From: an uncultured Geobacter sp.
GTDB taxonomy: Bacteria > Desulfobacterota > Desulfuromonadia > Geobacterales > Geobacteraceae
DNA: 32,764 nucleotides
Assembly: GCA_903925075.1 (NCBI GenBank)
Contig: CAIYDQ010000119.1
Span: 1-32,764, forward strand
Reading direction: 5' to 3'
Position 1 is the stretch's first letter. The number at the start of each line of letters is the position of its first letter. Shown piece after piece: positions 7,783-16,008 of the stretch. A model generated the notes under the pieces. That model did not search any database and had not been told where the DNA came from. It saw only the letters and a program-made list of their open reading frames with translations. A program made the position numbers and the translations under genes.

Positions 7783-9249
7783 TCAGCGAGCCCGCAGCTC
7801 GCGCGCTTCCTGCGCCATCACCATCAGGAATCCGCACGGCGCCAGGGCGAAAAGCGGCAGGGCGTACCAGGTCCTCTGCCCATAGGCGAAGAGCAGGGGG
7901 AGCAAGGCGTAGCAGAAAAGGATGCCGTTCATGACGAGGTAGGGGACTCCCGACTGGCGGTACAAAGCGGCCTCTTTGGGGAGCGCGCCCTTGCCGGCGA
8001 TGCCGAATTTCGGGGTGCGCTCGAAGAATCCCCCCCGGCGCCACATGCCGCTTAAGACGGACAGCGAGACGCTGGGGCCAAGGCCGATGCAGATCATGGG
8101 GAGCGCCAGAAAACAGCGCCAGCGGCCGGCGCCGCGGTTGGCCGCCTGGTGCGCGAAAAAATAGCAGAGTATGGCGCAACTGGTCGCCAGAAACAGGGGG
8201 AGATCGAGGCGCAACATCTGCCAGGGTCCGACACCGATCCGGGAAACGATGGCCGGGTAGAGCGTGAGAAAGATGACCGTGCCGAGCACCCAGCAGAGGT
8301 TGGCAAGCAGGTGCGACAACGCCTCGCACTTGACGGCCAAAGGCAGGTCCCGCCGCAAAAGCCGCGGCAGGATCTTACGCGCGGTCTGCACCGACCCTTT
8401 GGCCCAGCGCTGCTGCTGGCTGCGGAAGGCGGCAAGCGTCACCGGGAGTTCCGACGGCACGGCGTTGCCGTCGAGGTAGACGAAACGCCAGCCGGCCAGT
8501 TGCGCCCGGTAGCTCAGATCGAGATCCTCGGTCACCGTGTCCGCCTGCCACCCCCCCGCGGCCTCGATGGCCCGCCGCCGCCAGACGCCGGCGGTGCCGT
8601 TGAAGTTGAAGAACAGCCCGCGCCGAAAACGCACCTGGTGCTCGATGCTGAAATGCGGGCCGAGCAAGAGCGCCTGGACGCCGGTCAAAAGGGAATGTTC
8701 GGCGTTGCGAAACGCCCAGCGCGACTGCACCATGCCGACTCGCGGGTCCGCGAAGGAAGGGACGCTTCGGCGCAGGAAATCCGGGGCCGGGGTGAAATCG
8801 GCGTCGAAAATCGCCAGGAACTCGCCGCGCGCCTGCGCCATCCCCTCCGCCAGCGCGCCGGCCTTGAAGCCGTCGCGGTTGCCGCGCCGCAGTTGCCGGA
8901 TGTCGACCCCTTCGGCCCGCAGCTTGGCCACTTTCAGCGCAATCAGCTCGCTGGTGTCGTCGGTGGAATCGTCCAGCACCTGTATCTCCAGCCTTTCAAG
9001 CGGCCAATCGAGCGCCGCCGCCGCGTCCAGCAGGCGCTCGGCGACGAAGCGCTCGTTGAACAACGGGAGTTGCACGGTCACCAGGGGGAGCGCCTCGGCA
9101 AGGGGGCGCGAGGCGTCCGGGGTGCCCGGGGTCGCGCGCTGGCGCCACCAACAGGCAAGGAGCCATAGCCGGTGCGCTCCATATAGGGAGAGAGCACCCA
9201 ACGCGGAAAAGTGGATGACGGCGCAGATGTGCGTCAGGGAATGGATCAT
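7783..9249 (-). CDS. membrane family-2 glycosyltransferase, cellulose-synthase/glucomannan-synthase-like
   Basis: A 488-aa processive-type glycosyltransferase. An N-terminal membrane helix is followed by a cytoplasmic GT-A domain with QLPLFNE, DDSTDD, the metal-binding DAD (IFDADFTP), the acidic TED motif (VTEDLDLSY) and QQQRWAKG (the QxxRW motif), then several membrane helices to the C-terminus. These are the marks of beta-glycan synthases and related enzymes that transfer a nucleotide sugar while exporting the product. The frame runs on to 9783, but the upstream part overlaps other genes in a different frame; ATG 9249 precedes the first helix, although its ribosome site is weak. The polymer made is unknown. 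Confidence 0.85.
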   Translation of the reverse strand: MIHSLTHICAVIHFSALGALSLYGAHRLWLLACWWRQRATPGTPDASRPLAEALPLVTVQLPLFNERFVAERLLDAAAALDWPLERLEIQVLDDSTDDTSELIALKVAKLRAEGVDIRQLRRGNRDGFKAGALAEGMAQARGEFLAIFDADFTPAPDFLRRSVPSFADPRVGMVQSRWAFRNAEHSLLTGVQALLLGPHFSIEHQVRFRRGLFFNFNGTAGVWRRRAIEAAGGWQADTVTEDLDLSYRAQLAGWRFVYLDGNAVPSELPVTLAAFRSQQQRWAKGSVQTARKILPRLLRRDLPLAVKCEALSHLLANLCWVLGTVIFLTLYPAIVSRIGVGPWQMLRLDLPLFLATSCAILCYFFAHQAANRGAGRWRCFLALPMICIGLGPSVSLSVLSGMWRRGGFFERTPKFGIAGKGALPKEAALYRQSGVPYLVMNGILFCYALLPLLFAYGQRTWYALPLFALAPCGFLMVMAQEARELRAR

Positions 9250-9334
9250 CGGTTCTCGGGGCGGGGCTGCGGGACGATCGAGCCTGGAGTTTTTGGACCA
9301 AGGAGTTGCCGGAGAGCGGAGCCGTGGCGGGGCC

Positions 9335-9922
9335 TCACGGGGCTTCCTCGCAGACGCAGGGGATGCCCAGCTCCTTCTCCTCGAAAAGGTAGCGCTCCGG
9401 GCGCCAGGCCGTGGCCGTTGCCTGGTTCCCCGATCTCGCCAGGTCGGCGCGCAACACCAGCCAGATCTTCTTGGTCCATTGTGTCCAGACGCCGGCCAGG
9501 CGCAAGGCGCCCTCCCGGTCGCTCTTTCCCTCGGCCAGCAGATCGGCCTTGTCCGGCAGATCGCCGTAGCGCACCAGCGCATAGCCGGTCGACGGCGCCA
9601 GCCCCCCCGCCGCGAAGACGAACTCGCCGTTTTGTTCCCGGTAGCTGAGCGTCCCGGCCGCCCCTCCGGCAATCGGCTTCCAGGTGACGGGATCTTTGGC
9701 AAGGAGCAGCAGCTTCCCCAGGGATGGCCGTTTCGCCGGCTCCGCCCCCTGCCCGGCAACCGGCCCCGCGGCCCGGGCGGCAACCGCCGGCAGGAAACAG
9801 CAAAGCAGGGCGCCGACCAAGAGCCTTTTCGCCGGGGAGGCTCGCCTCCACCCCCTCGGAAGCGCCGTCGTTAATGCTTCTTGGCGGCAAAGTAGCACTA
9901 GCGGGTCGCTCTTTTTTGCCAT
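9335..9922 (-). CDS. secreted protein of unknown function
   Basis: 195 aa. I do not recognise the family. A long basic N-terminal region (about 30 residues) precedes a hydrophobic stretch, LLVGALLCCFLPAVAARAAG, that looks like a signal peptide ending near residue 52. The mature part contains a short beta-rich region (LSYREQNGEFVFAAGGLAPSTGY) and ends in a Cys-x-Cys (CVCEEAP). A good GGGAGGG site lies about 7 nt before the ATG at 9922, which overlaps the end of the upstream rhodanese gene by 25 bp, so the two are probably coupled. The glycosyltransferase follows 85 bp downstream on the same strand. The unusually long n-region leaves some doubt about the start. Confidence 0.6.
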   Translation of the reverse strand: MAKKSDPLVLLCRQEALTTALPRGWRRASPAKRLLVGALLCCFLPAVAARAAGPVAGQGAEPAKRPSLGKLLLLAKDPVTWKPIAGGAAGTLSYREQNGEFVFAAGGLAPSTGYALVRYGDLPDKADLLAEGKSDREGALRLAGVWTQWTKKIWLVLRADLARSGNQATATAWRPERYLFEEKELGIPCVCEEAP

Positions 9923-10776
9923 GCGGCCATCCCTCCCTCGTAGTTGCGCGCCTCGGGAAGCCCCGAGAGCTCGTGAACCAGCCACGCATAGCCCGAGCGG
10001 ATCCCTCCCAGGCAGTAGTAGACCACCGGCTTGCCGGCATCGACGCCGTGCTTGGCGAGGAGCGTTTTCAACTGCTGCGCCGAGATCGGGCGTCTCTCCT
10101 TGCCGGTGTAAAACTCGTCCCACGGGATGTGCACCGCGCCGGGAATCTTCCCCTGAAACCACTCAAGCGTCGAACGGACGTCGACCACGGCATAGCCTCC
10201 CTTGCGGCGCTCAAGCTCTTCGGTGGCGATGTCGAGCTGCGCGTTCAGGCGCGCCTGATAGGGGCGCTTCTTGACGGCGGGACGCTCGGCCGACCTGCTG
10301 AGCGGGAGGTTCCGCGCCTGCCAGGCCTGGACGCCGCCGTTCAAGATCCGGATCGGTCCCTGGTGCCCGAGCCAGGAGAGCACCCAGGCGTCCCACCCTT
10401 CCCCCCCCCAACTCTTGTCCGCGTCGCCGTAGATCAGGACCGGGCTCTTTTCATCCAGCCCCATGGCGCTCAGGGCGGCCGACATCTCTGCAGGCGGGAA
10501 AACCCGATACTGTACACCTTTGTCGTCGGTTCGTGTATAGTTCTCCCACGAAAATGAGCGGGCTCCGGGGATGTGCCCGGCCGCCCATTCTGCCCTGGGA
10601 CGGGCATCGAGCACGATCCACCCCGAGCCGTCGCCGCTTAAAGCCGCCGCGTCCATCAACCCCAGGTCGGCGCCGCTGGCTGCGCCGATCCACGAGAGAA
10701 CCATGGCAAACGCCACCCCAAAATATCGCCAGCGCCTTGGAATCCCCGGTCTGGCCAGCTTTACCATCGCATGCAT
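9898..10776 (-). CDS. exported two-domain rhodanese (thiosulfate sulfurtransferase-like)
   Basis: 292 aa. Basic residues RRWR followed by a hydrophobic stretch to about residue 35 indicate export to the periplasm. Two rhodanese domains follow (about 40-160 and 180-290). The first has no cysteine in its active loop (YGDADKSWGG), the second has CLGGIRSG with the catalytic Cys255, the usual arrangement of an inactive plus an active half. It should transfer sulfane sulfur or a related anion to a nucleophilic acceptor; the natural substrate is unknown. The 5' end overlaps by about 74 bp the divergent membrane glycosyltransferase gene if both starts are right; an internal ATG at 10701 would remove the overlap but destroy the signal peptide. 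Confidence 0.85.
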   Translation of the reverse strand: MHAMVKLARPGIPRRWRYFGVAFAMVLSWIGAASGADLGLMDAAALSGDGSGWIVLDARPRAEWAAGHIPGARSFSWENYTRTDDKGVQYRVFPPAEMSAALSAMGLDEKSPVLIYGDADKSWGGEGWDAWVLSWLGHQGPIRILNGGVQAWQARNLPLSRSAERPAVKKRPYQARLNAQLDIATEELERRKGGYAVVDVRSTLEWFQGKIPGAVHIPWDEFYTGKERRPISAQQLKTLLAKHGVDAGKPVVYYCLGGIRSGYAWLVHELSGLPEARNYEGGMAAWQKRATR

Positions 10777-12106
10777 CGTTGTTGCCTCCTATGGCGGTTA
10801 TGCGTGCCAGCCGAACCTGCGGCTGGCCATTCCGGTGCTGGTCGGGGCGAGCGCCCTGGTTTCGGGCGCCCTTGCCGTCGCCCTCTATCTGGGAGAGAGG
10901 GGCCGACTCGACTGGGCACCGGGATTGATCCTTGGCATCGCCCTGATCGCAAGGCTTTTTTTTCTTTTTACCCCGCCGCAGCTCTCGGACGACATCTACC
11001 GCTACCTCTGGGACGGGCTGCAAACGCTCGGGGGGGCGAACCCCTACGCCGCGTCGCCGGCTGCGGCCCCCGCGGCGTCGGCCGCGCAACGGGCCCTGCT
11101 GCCGCTGGTCAACCATCCCGAATTGGTGACCATCTACCCCCCGGCGGCGCAGCTTGTTTTCGCCGCCGGCGCCGCGCTGGGAGGCGGGGTCCTCGGCATG
11201 AAGTCGCTGCTGGTGCTGCTCGATCTCACGCTCTGCCTAGTGACGATGCGCCTGCTCCGGCGCCTGGGACTCCCTGCATGGAGGGGGGCGCTCTACGCCT
11301 GGTGCCCGCTTTCGGTGCTGGAAATCGCCGGTTCCGGCCATGTCGACGGGGCGGGGATCCTCTTCCTGCTGCTGGCGATCGCCGTCGTCGTCGACGGGCG
11401 GATCTCGGGGAGGAGCGCTGCCGGGGAGCGGCTCCCCTTTGCCGCCGCCGGCGCCCTGTTCGCCCTCGCGGCGCTGGTGAAACTCTTTCCCCTGGCGCTT
11501 TTCCCCGGCATGATCGTCTTCGTCCCGCCCGGCTGCCGGCGCTCGTTTCTGGCGGGTTTCGCGGGCCTGGGCGCGCTGCTGCTGCTCCCTTTTTCCAAAG
11601 CCCTGCCGCAGCTGGCGCAGACCCTGGCACTCTACGCCAAGAACTGGGAGTTCGCCGGCTTCGCCTTCAACGCCCTGCGCGCCCTCACCGGCTCCGGCCC
11701 CGCCGCCCGCTTCCTTTTGTGCGGCGTATTCCTGGCCGCGCTCGCGCTCTCCACCAGGCGGCTCGCGCGGGGACTCGCGCCCCTTCGCGCCGGAGCGCCC
11801 GGCGAGGATGCGGCTGCCGGGCGCCTGCTGGCGGGGCACTGCTACCGGGTGGCCCTGGCCTTCCTGCTGCTGACGCCGACCCTGCAGCCGTGGTACGCGC
11901 TCTGCCTGGCGGCCTTTCTCCCCTTCTCGGCGGGGCCCGCCGGCCTCGCGCTCTGCTGGTCCGTATTCCTCGCCTACCGCGTGCTCATCCCCTATACGAT
12001 TCTTGGCCAGTGGCAGGAATCCGGCTGGGTGACCCTGCTGGTCTTTCTCGCCCCGGCCGCCTCCTTCGGGCTGGCCCAGCTGGCGCGCCGCGAGGGCGCG
12101 ACTTGA
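10703..12106 (+). CDS. polytopic membrane glycosyltransferase (GT87/mannosyltransferase-like)
   Basis: 467 aa with about ten or more hydrophobic helices. The first extracytoplasmic loop carries LSDDIYRYLWDG near residues 93-104, the acidic motif of GT-C enzymes that use polyprenyl-phosphate sugars, followed by NPYA; this pattern is typical of DUF2029/GT87 and bacterial alpha-mannosyltransferase relatives. It probably adds a sugar to a lipid-linked or surface glycan. The nearby GT2 at 12162-12932 (of the type that makes the lipid-phosphate sugar donor) is a plausible partner. ATG 10703 is chosen because the frame upstream lies wholly opposite the rhodanese gene; no strong ribosome site is visible. 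Confidence 0.75.
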   Translation: MANATPKYRQRLGIPGLASFTIACIVVASYGGYACQPNLRLAIPVLVGASALVSGALAVALYLGERGRLDWAPGLILGIALIARLFFLFTPPQLSDDIYRYLWDGLQTLGGANPYAASPAAAPAASAAQRALLPLVNHPELVTIYPPAAQLVFAAGAALGGGVLGMKSLLVLLDLTLCLVTMRLLRRLGLPAWRGALYAWCPLSVLEIAGSGHVDGAGILFLLLAIAVVVDGRISGRSAAGERLPFAAAGALFALAALVKLFPLALFPGMIVFVPPGCRRSFLAGFAGLGALLLLPFSKALPQLAQTLALYAKNWEFAGFAFNALRALTGSGPAARFLLCGVFLAALALSTRRLARGLAPLRAGAPGEDAAAGRLLAGHCYRVALAFLLLTPTLQPWYALCLAAFLPFSAGPAGLALCWSVFLAYRVLIPYTILGQWQESGWVTLLVFLAPAASFGLAQLARREGAT

Positions 12107-12161
12107 GCTGAGGGGAAAAGCCGATTTAACCGCTCCCGCTTTTCGCAGTTCTCGGATTTCC

Positions 12162-12932
12162 TCAGATTTTCTCCGTGGCAAAAGGTTTTGGCTGAAGATT
12201 TGCCTCCGTCTCGCCTCCCTGCCAGAGTTCCCTGCCGATCACCCAAAGGATCTTGGTCCCGGCCCGCGCCACTCCGGTCAGGGTGCGGCTGATTTTCGAA
12301 ACCCCCGCGATCCGCGGGTAATAAGGAAGAGGGCATTCCTTCACCTCCAACCCCGCCTTCAGCGCCTTGATCTGCATCTCCACGGTCCAGCCGAAGTCTT
12401 GGTCGACCATGTTCAGCTTCTCAAGCGCCCCCCAGGAAATAGCCCGCATCGGCCCGAGATCGCCGTAGGAGTGCCCCCAGATGAGCCGGATCAGGGTGGT
12501 GGCCAGCCGGTTGCCGAAGCGCTGCTGCAGGGTGAGCGCCCGCTCTCCGACCGGGACCCGGCGTGCCAGAACGAGGTCGGTCGCCTCCTCTCGGATGAGC
12601 CGCAGCAGGACCGGCAGGTTCTGCACCCCGTCGCTGCCGTCGGCATCGGCAAAGGCGACCACGCCGGGCGGCGCCTCCCTCAGGGCGGCGATCCCCGCCA
12701 GGCACGCCCTGCCGTAACCGGGAACCGGCTCGAAGACCACCTCGGCGCCCAAGGCGCGCGCGACCGCCGCGGTGGCGTCGGTCGAGCCGTTGTCGACCAC
12801 CAGTATTCGCGTCACCGCATCGGGAACCATGGAGAGGACCGCGGGGAGGGAAAGCGCCTCGTTTCGGGCCGGGATGATCAGCGCCACCCCGCCCCCCGCG
12901 GGCTTCCCCGTCCGGGTGAAATCGCCGTTCAC
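12162..12932 (-). CDS. family-2 glycosyltransferase (polyprenyl-phosphate-sugar-synthase-like)
   Basis: A 256-aa GT-A enzyme without clear membrane helices. Motifs: ALIIPARNEA near residues 17-26, VVDNGSTDAT, and FADADGSD, which carries the metal-binding acidic residues. It resembles dolichyl/undecaprenyl-phosphate mannosyl- or glucosyltransferases that load a sugar on a lipid carrier. The start is GTG with AGGGGGG about 4 nt upstream. It lies 46 bp behind the first beta-barrel gene on the same strand, so it may be co-transcribed, but a functional tie to the rhodanese module is not evident; the convergent GT-C gene is a more natural partner. Confidence 0.82.
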   Translation of the reverse strand: MNGDFTRTGKPAGGGVALIIPARNEALSLPAVLSMVPDAVTRILVVDNGSTDATAAVARALGAEVVFEPVPGYGRACLAGIAALREAPPGVVAFADADGSDGVQNLPVLLRLIREEATDLVLARRVPVGERALTLQQRFGNRLATTLIRLIWGHSYGDLGPMRAISWGALEKLNMVDQDFGWTVEMQIKALKAGLEVKECPLPYYPRIAGVSKISRTLTGVARAGTKILWVIGRELWQGGETEANLQPKPFATEKI

Positions 12933-12978
12933 GACGCCCCCCTGCTCATGCCGCGCCCAGTGGTCATCGGCGGCCGCC

Positions 12979-13818
12979 TCAGGGGGTCTTGTAGTACAAG
13001 GCCAGGGAATAGTTGGCGCCGGCCGCCGTATTTTGCCCGTAGACGTCCGGCCGGCAGCCGGCTTCCAGTCCCAGGGCCGGCGTTATCTTATAGCCGACCA
13101 CGAGATCCAGCTTCCCCAGGTCGAAGTTGTTGGTGGCCGTGGGGTTGCCGCTACCGTCCATTTTTGTGCCGTTGTCGACGCTCAGGGTTCCATCCAGCTT
13201 GGCGCGGGCGTAGACGCTTTTGGTGACGTCGACGCCGAATTCGACCAGATAGCGGATCTCGTCGGAAGGGGCCTCGGCCCGCCAGCGGTAACCGATCTCC
13301 AGGTTGCCGTAAGCCGGGATCCACGGATACAGGGAGCGGCCGTACAAAAGCTTCAGCTCCGTGTCGAACTGGCCGTTGCCAAGCGGCAGCGGGTCGTTCT
13401 TGCCATACGCGCCCGGGATCTTGACCAGCAGCTGGGTGGAAACGACGCCGGCCTTCTCGCTGTCCAAAAGCTTGTAGCGCACTCCGAGGTCCACGTCTCC
13501 CAGGCCGTACCCTTTGGAGACGGCGGTGTCGTCCTCGTTTCTCAGCCACTTGTAGGTGAGGGAGTTGATCACGGTCAGGTCGTCGGTCAGGCCGTATTCG
13601 AAGTAGTTGCTGATATCGTAATCGGAGAATTTCCCGTTGTTGGGCATCGCCCCGCGGGTTCCGGATTGGTCGAAGTTTTGATGGGCGTAATAGTAGTCGA
13701 AGGAGAGCTTCTCGTAGAAGGCGGACTTTGGGGCGGTCCAGGCGCCGGCGAAGCAGCTGGATGCCGAGGCGCCGACGACGAAGAGCGCCCACAGCGATAG
13801 GTGCACGATTTTTTTCAT
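12979..13818 (-). CDS. outer-membrane beta-barrel (ExtI-like porin), module 1
   Basis: A 279-aa protein with a signal peptide ending at CFA|GAW and alternating aromatic/hydrophobic strands throughout, as in a small outer-membrane barrel. It is clearly paralogous to the barrel at 16477-17397: both share GAWT-PK-YEK at the mature N-terminus, YGLTD-L, G-GDVDLG, and VKIPG-Y-NDPLPLGNG-F in the middle. Each barrel gene follows a multi-rhodanese lipoprotein gene. In G. sulfurreducens the barrel ExtI is encoded beside the rhodanese ExtH and has been linked to selenite and tellurite reduction; that this protein is the same family is inference from context and fold. GGGAG is too close to ATG 13827 and well placed (9 nt) for ATG 13818. 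Confidence 0.75.
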   Translation of the reverse strand: MKKIVHLSLWALFVVGASASSCFAGAWTAPKSAFYEKLSFDYYYAHQNFDQSGTRGAMPNNGKFSDYDISNYFEYGLTDDLTVINSLTYKWLRNEDDTAVSKGYGLGDVDLGVRYKLLDSEKAGVVSTQLLVKIPGAYGKNDPLPLGNGQFDTELKLLYGRSLYPWIPAYGNLEIGYRWRAEAPSDEIRYLVEFGVDVTKSVYARAKLDGTLSVDNGTKMDGSGNPTATNNFDLGKLDLVVGYKITPALGLEAGCRPDVYGQNTAAGANYSLALYYKTP

Positions 13819-13841
13819 CTGGTTCATCTCCCGGGATGGTG

Positions 13842-13869
13842 AAGAGGGCGCCGGTCAAGGCGCCCTCTT
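13842..13869 (-). terminator. intercistronic hairpin, module 1
   Basis: AAGAGGGCGCC (13842-13852) pairs with GGCGCCCTCTT (13859-13867 plus TT to 13869) around the loop GGTCAA: an 11-bp perfect stem between the tetra-rhodanese stop and the barrel start. On the minus strand no long T-run follows, so it may act as a processing or attenuation structure rather than a full stop. Confidence 0.55.
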
Positions 13870-13904
13870 TGTTTGAGCGGAGCGTACGAGCGGGCTGCCG
13901 TGCG

Positions 13905-15638
13905 TCAGGGCGTGGAGGCTGCCGCCGGCAGGGTTGCATCGGCGCTCCATTCGGTCCAGGAACCGTCGTAGTTGCTGACGTTGAACCCCATGAGCCTGAA
14001 GATGAGATACTCCTGTCCGGAACGGTAGCCCACGTAGCAGTGGGTTATCACCGTCTTGCCGGCCGCGATGCCGTTGCCGTCCAGGACGGCCTTCAAATCC
14101 GCATAGGATTTGACCGTGTTGTCGGCGTTCAAAAAGGCGGTCGTCAGGATGTTCTTGGCGTTGGTGATGTGCTTGGTCGCGTAGTCGGCCGCTTCCCTGG
14201 AATCCACGATCGCGTAAGTGGCGGTGGCCGCCGTCGAGGCGTCCGCGTAATGGGCCAGCACCTCGGCTTTGGTCGCCAGTTTGCTGCCGTCGGGGACCGG
14301 GGTGAAGGTGGCGGCCGTGGGCGCGGTGGCAGTGGTTACCGTGGCCCGCCCGTCGCTCAGCCACTTGTCGAAGCCGCCGTCCAGCACGTGCACGTCTTTC
14401 GCGCCCAGATACTCCAGCATCCAGAACACCCTGCCGGCGTTGGCGTCGACGTCTTTGGCGTAAACGACGATGCGCGTGCCGTTGGAAATGCCGGCGGCCC
14501 CGAGCATGGCGGCGATATCCGCCGGACTCTTGAGGTCGGTGCTGTCGATCCCCGCCCCCCCCTTGTCGAAAGAACCGGGGGGCAGGTTGACCGCGTTCTT
14601 GATATGGCTCGCCGCGTAGTCGGCAGCGGATCTCGCATCGATGATCACCTGGTTGGCGCTGTCGAGATTGGCAGCCAGCAGGTCCCCGGATTCCAGCAGG
14701 TTGCCGTTGATGCGACTGGCCGTGGGGAGCGTCGGATCCGCGTTCCACTCGGTCCAGGAGCCGTCGTAATTGCTGACGTCGTAACCCATGAGCCGGAAGT
14801 AGAAATACTCCTGCCCGGAGCGGTACCCGACGTAGCAATGGGTAATCACCGTCTTGCCGGCGGTGATCCCCTTGCTTTCCAGGAGCGCCTTGATGTCGGC
14901 ATAGGATTTGACCGTGTTGTCGGCGTTCACAAAATCGCCGGTAAGGACGTTTACGGCGTTGGGGATGTGCTTTGCGTCGTAAGGTAGGTTCGCTCCCGTC
15001 TTGGTGCCGGTGGCGTCCGTCGCGTCCCGCGAATCCACGATGGCGTAATTGCCGTTGTTGTAGTTGGCCAGCACGGTCGCCTTGGTGGCGGATTTGGAGC
15101 TGTCCACGGCCGGCACGAAGGTGGCCGGCGTCACCGCCGGCAGTGCGGTCGCCGCGGGGTTGCCGTCGCTCAGCCACTTGTCGTAGCCGCCGTCCAGCAC
15201 GTGCACGTCTTTCGCCCCCACGGACTCCATCAGCCAGAACACCCTCCCGGCGCTGAAGTCCGGATTGTTGTTTTGTCCGTAAATCACGACCTTGGTGGTG
15301 GCGGTGATCCCCGCTGCGCCCAAGATGGCGGCGATTTCCGCCGGGGATTTGAGGTCGGTGGTCCCGGCAACGTTGAAATTGCCGTAGGGCAAACTAACCG
15401 CATTCCTGATGTGGCCGGCGGCGGCGTAGTTGCTTCTCACGTCGACGATCACCTGGTTGGCGCTGTCGAGGCTTGCCGCCAGATCTGCCGTGCCGACCAA
15501 CAGGGCGCTGTTCTTGAACGTCGCGGCGGCGACAGCCGTAGGTTGAACCTTCTGCGCAACGCTGCTGCCGCAACCCGCCAGCAGGGTGCCCCCCAGCGCA
15601 AGGACGGCCAGTCCCATCCAAATCGATGCTCTTTTCAT
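13905..15638 (-). CDS. four-domain rhodanese lipoprotein, module 1
   Basis: 577 aa. The signal peptide ends in a lipobox LLAGC (Cys23), so it is a lipoprotein, probably at the outer membrane. Four rhodanese domains follow, at about 45-165, 185-300, 310-430 and 450-570. Domains 1 and 3 lack the catalytic cysteine (loops YGQNNNPDFS and YAKDVDAN); domains 2 and 4 have identical loops HCYVGYRSGQEY with Cys268 and Cys534. The two halves are so alike in protein and DNA that they arose by duplication of an inactive/active pair. It should carry persulfide or an analogous selenium adduct; the substrate is not known. GGAAGGAG lies 9 nt before the ATG. Barrel and glycosyltransferase genes follow on the same strand. 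A predicted LysR-controlled promoter lies upstream. Confidence 0.88.
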   Translation of the reverse strand: MKRASIWMGLAVLALGGTLLAGCGSSVAQKVQPTAVAAATFKNSALLVGTADLAASLDSANQVIVDVRSNYAAAGHIRNAVSLPYGNFNVAGTTDLKSPAEIAAILGAAGITATTKVVIYGQNNNPDFSAGRVFWLMESVGAKDVHVLDGGYDKWLSDGNPAATALPAVTPATFVPAVDSSKSATKATVLANYNNGNYAIVDSRDATDATGTKTGANLPYDAKHIPNAVNVLTGDFVNADNTVKSYADIKALLESKGITAGKTVITHCYVGYRSGQEYFYFRLMGYDVSNYDGSWTEWNADPTLPTASRINGNLLESGDLLAANLDSANQVIIDARSAADYAASHIKNAVNLPPGSFDKGGAGIDSTDLKSPADIAAMLGAAGISNGTRIVVYAKDVDANAGRVFWMLEYLGAKDVHVLDGGFDKWLSDGRATVTTATAPTAATFTPVPDGSKLATKAEVLAHYADASTAATATYAIVDSREAADYATKHITNAKNILTTAFLNADNTVKSYADLKAVLDGNGIAAGKTVITHCYVGYRSGQEYLIFRLMGFNVSNYDGSWTEWSADATLPAAASTP

Positions 15639-15783
15639 GATTTACTGCTCCTTCCAACGGAATAAGTTCCTCAAAGGGGAACGCTGTGCGGGGGGGGGGG
15701 CGAAGACGCAATGGAAACGCCGGCGGACGCGGCGGACCGGCAAAACTGTGCTGCACTGCACTGCGTCGGCCTGCCTGCGGGGG

Positions 15784-15812
15784 AAGCTAACAAACTCACT
15801 CATTAAAGTCAA
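15784..15812 (-). promoter_or_regulatory. promoter of rhodanese/barrel module 1
   Basis: On the minus strand TTGACT (plus positions 15807-15812) is spaced 17 nt from TAGCTT (15784-15789). The whole block 15787-15813 is conserved in front of module 2 at 20143-20170 (shared start CTAACAAAC and end AAAGTCAAA on the plus strand). The weak -10 suits an activator-dependent promoter. The remaining region 15639-15783 is leader, including an 11-G run at 15690-15700. Confidence 0.55.
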
Positions 15813-15832
15813 ACCGAAAAGATCGATTAAAC

Positions 15833-15847
15833 AGATCAACGCTATCG
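15833..15847 (-). promoter_or_regulatory. predicted LysR-type regulator site, module 1
   Basis: AGATCA-ACG-CTATCG: one half matches the CTATCG half-site perfectly, the other is degenerate (3 of 6). It ends exactly 19 nt before the TTTGACT block, the same distance as in module 2, putting the centre near -63. Confidence 0.5.
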
Positions 15848-15923
15848 TTTTCAGCAATACACTTCCGCCGTCGTCCCGCTCCCGACAGCGTCGGCGGCCC
15901 GGCGAACAGGCTCGGCCTGACGC

Positions 15924-15964
15924 AAAAAGGGCGCGCTTCGCGGTCAAGCGAAACGTGCCCTTTT
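15924..15964 (-). terminator. terminator of the module 2 operon
   Basis: On the minus strand a nearly perfect stem of about 17 bp (15924-15941 with 15948-15964) around the loop TTGACC is followed by five T residues. It lies 45 bp downstream of the single-domain rhodanese gene and is a strong intrinsic terminator for that transcript. Confidence 0.8.
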
Positions 15965-16008
15965 GTCGTGCATCGAGCCGGCAGCGGCGGCACCTGCCGC
16001 GCAGGTTA

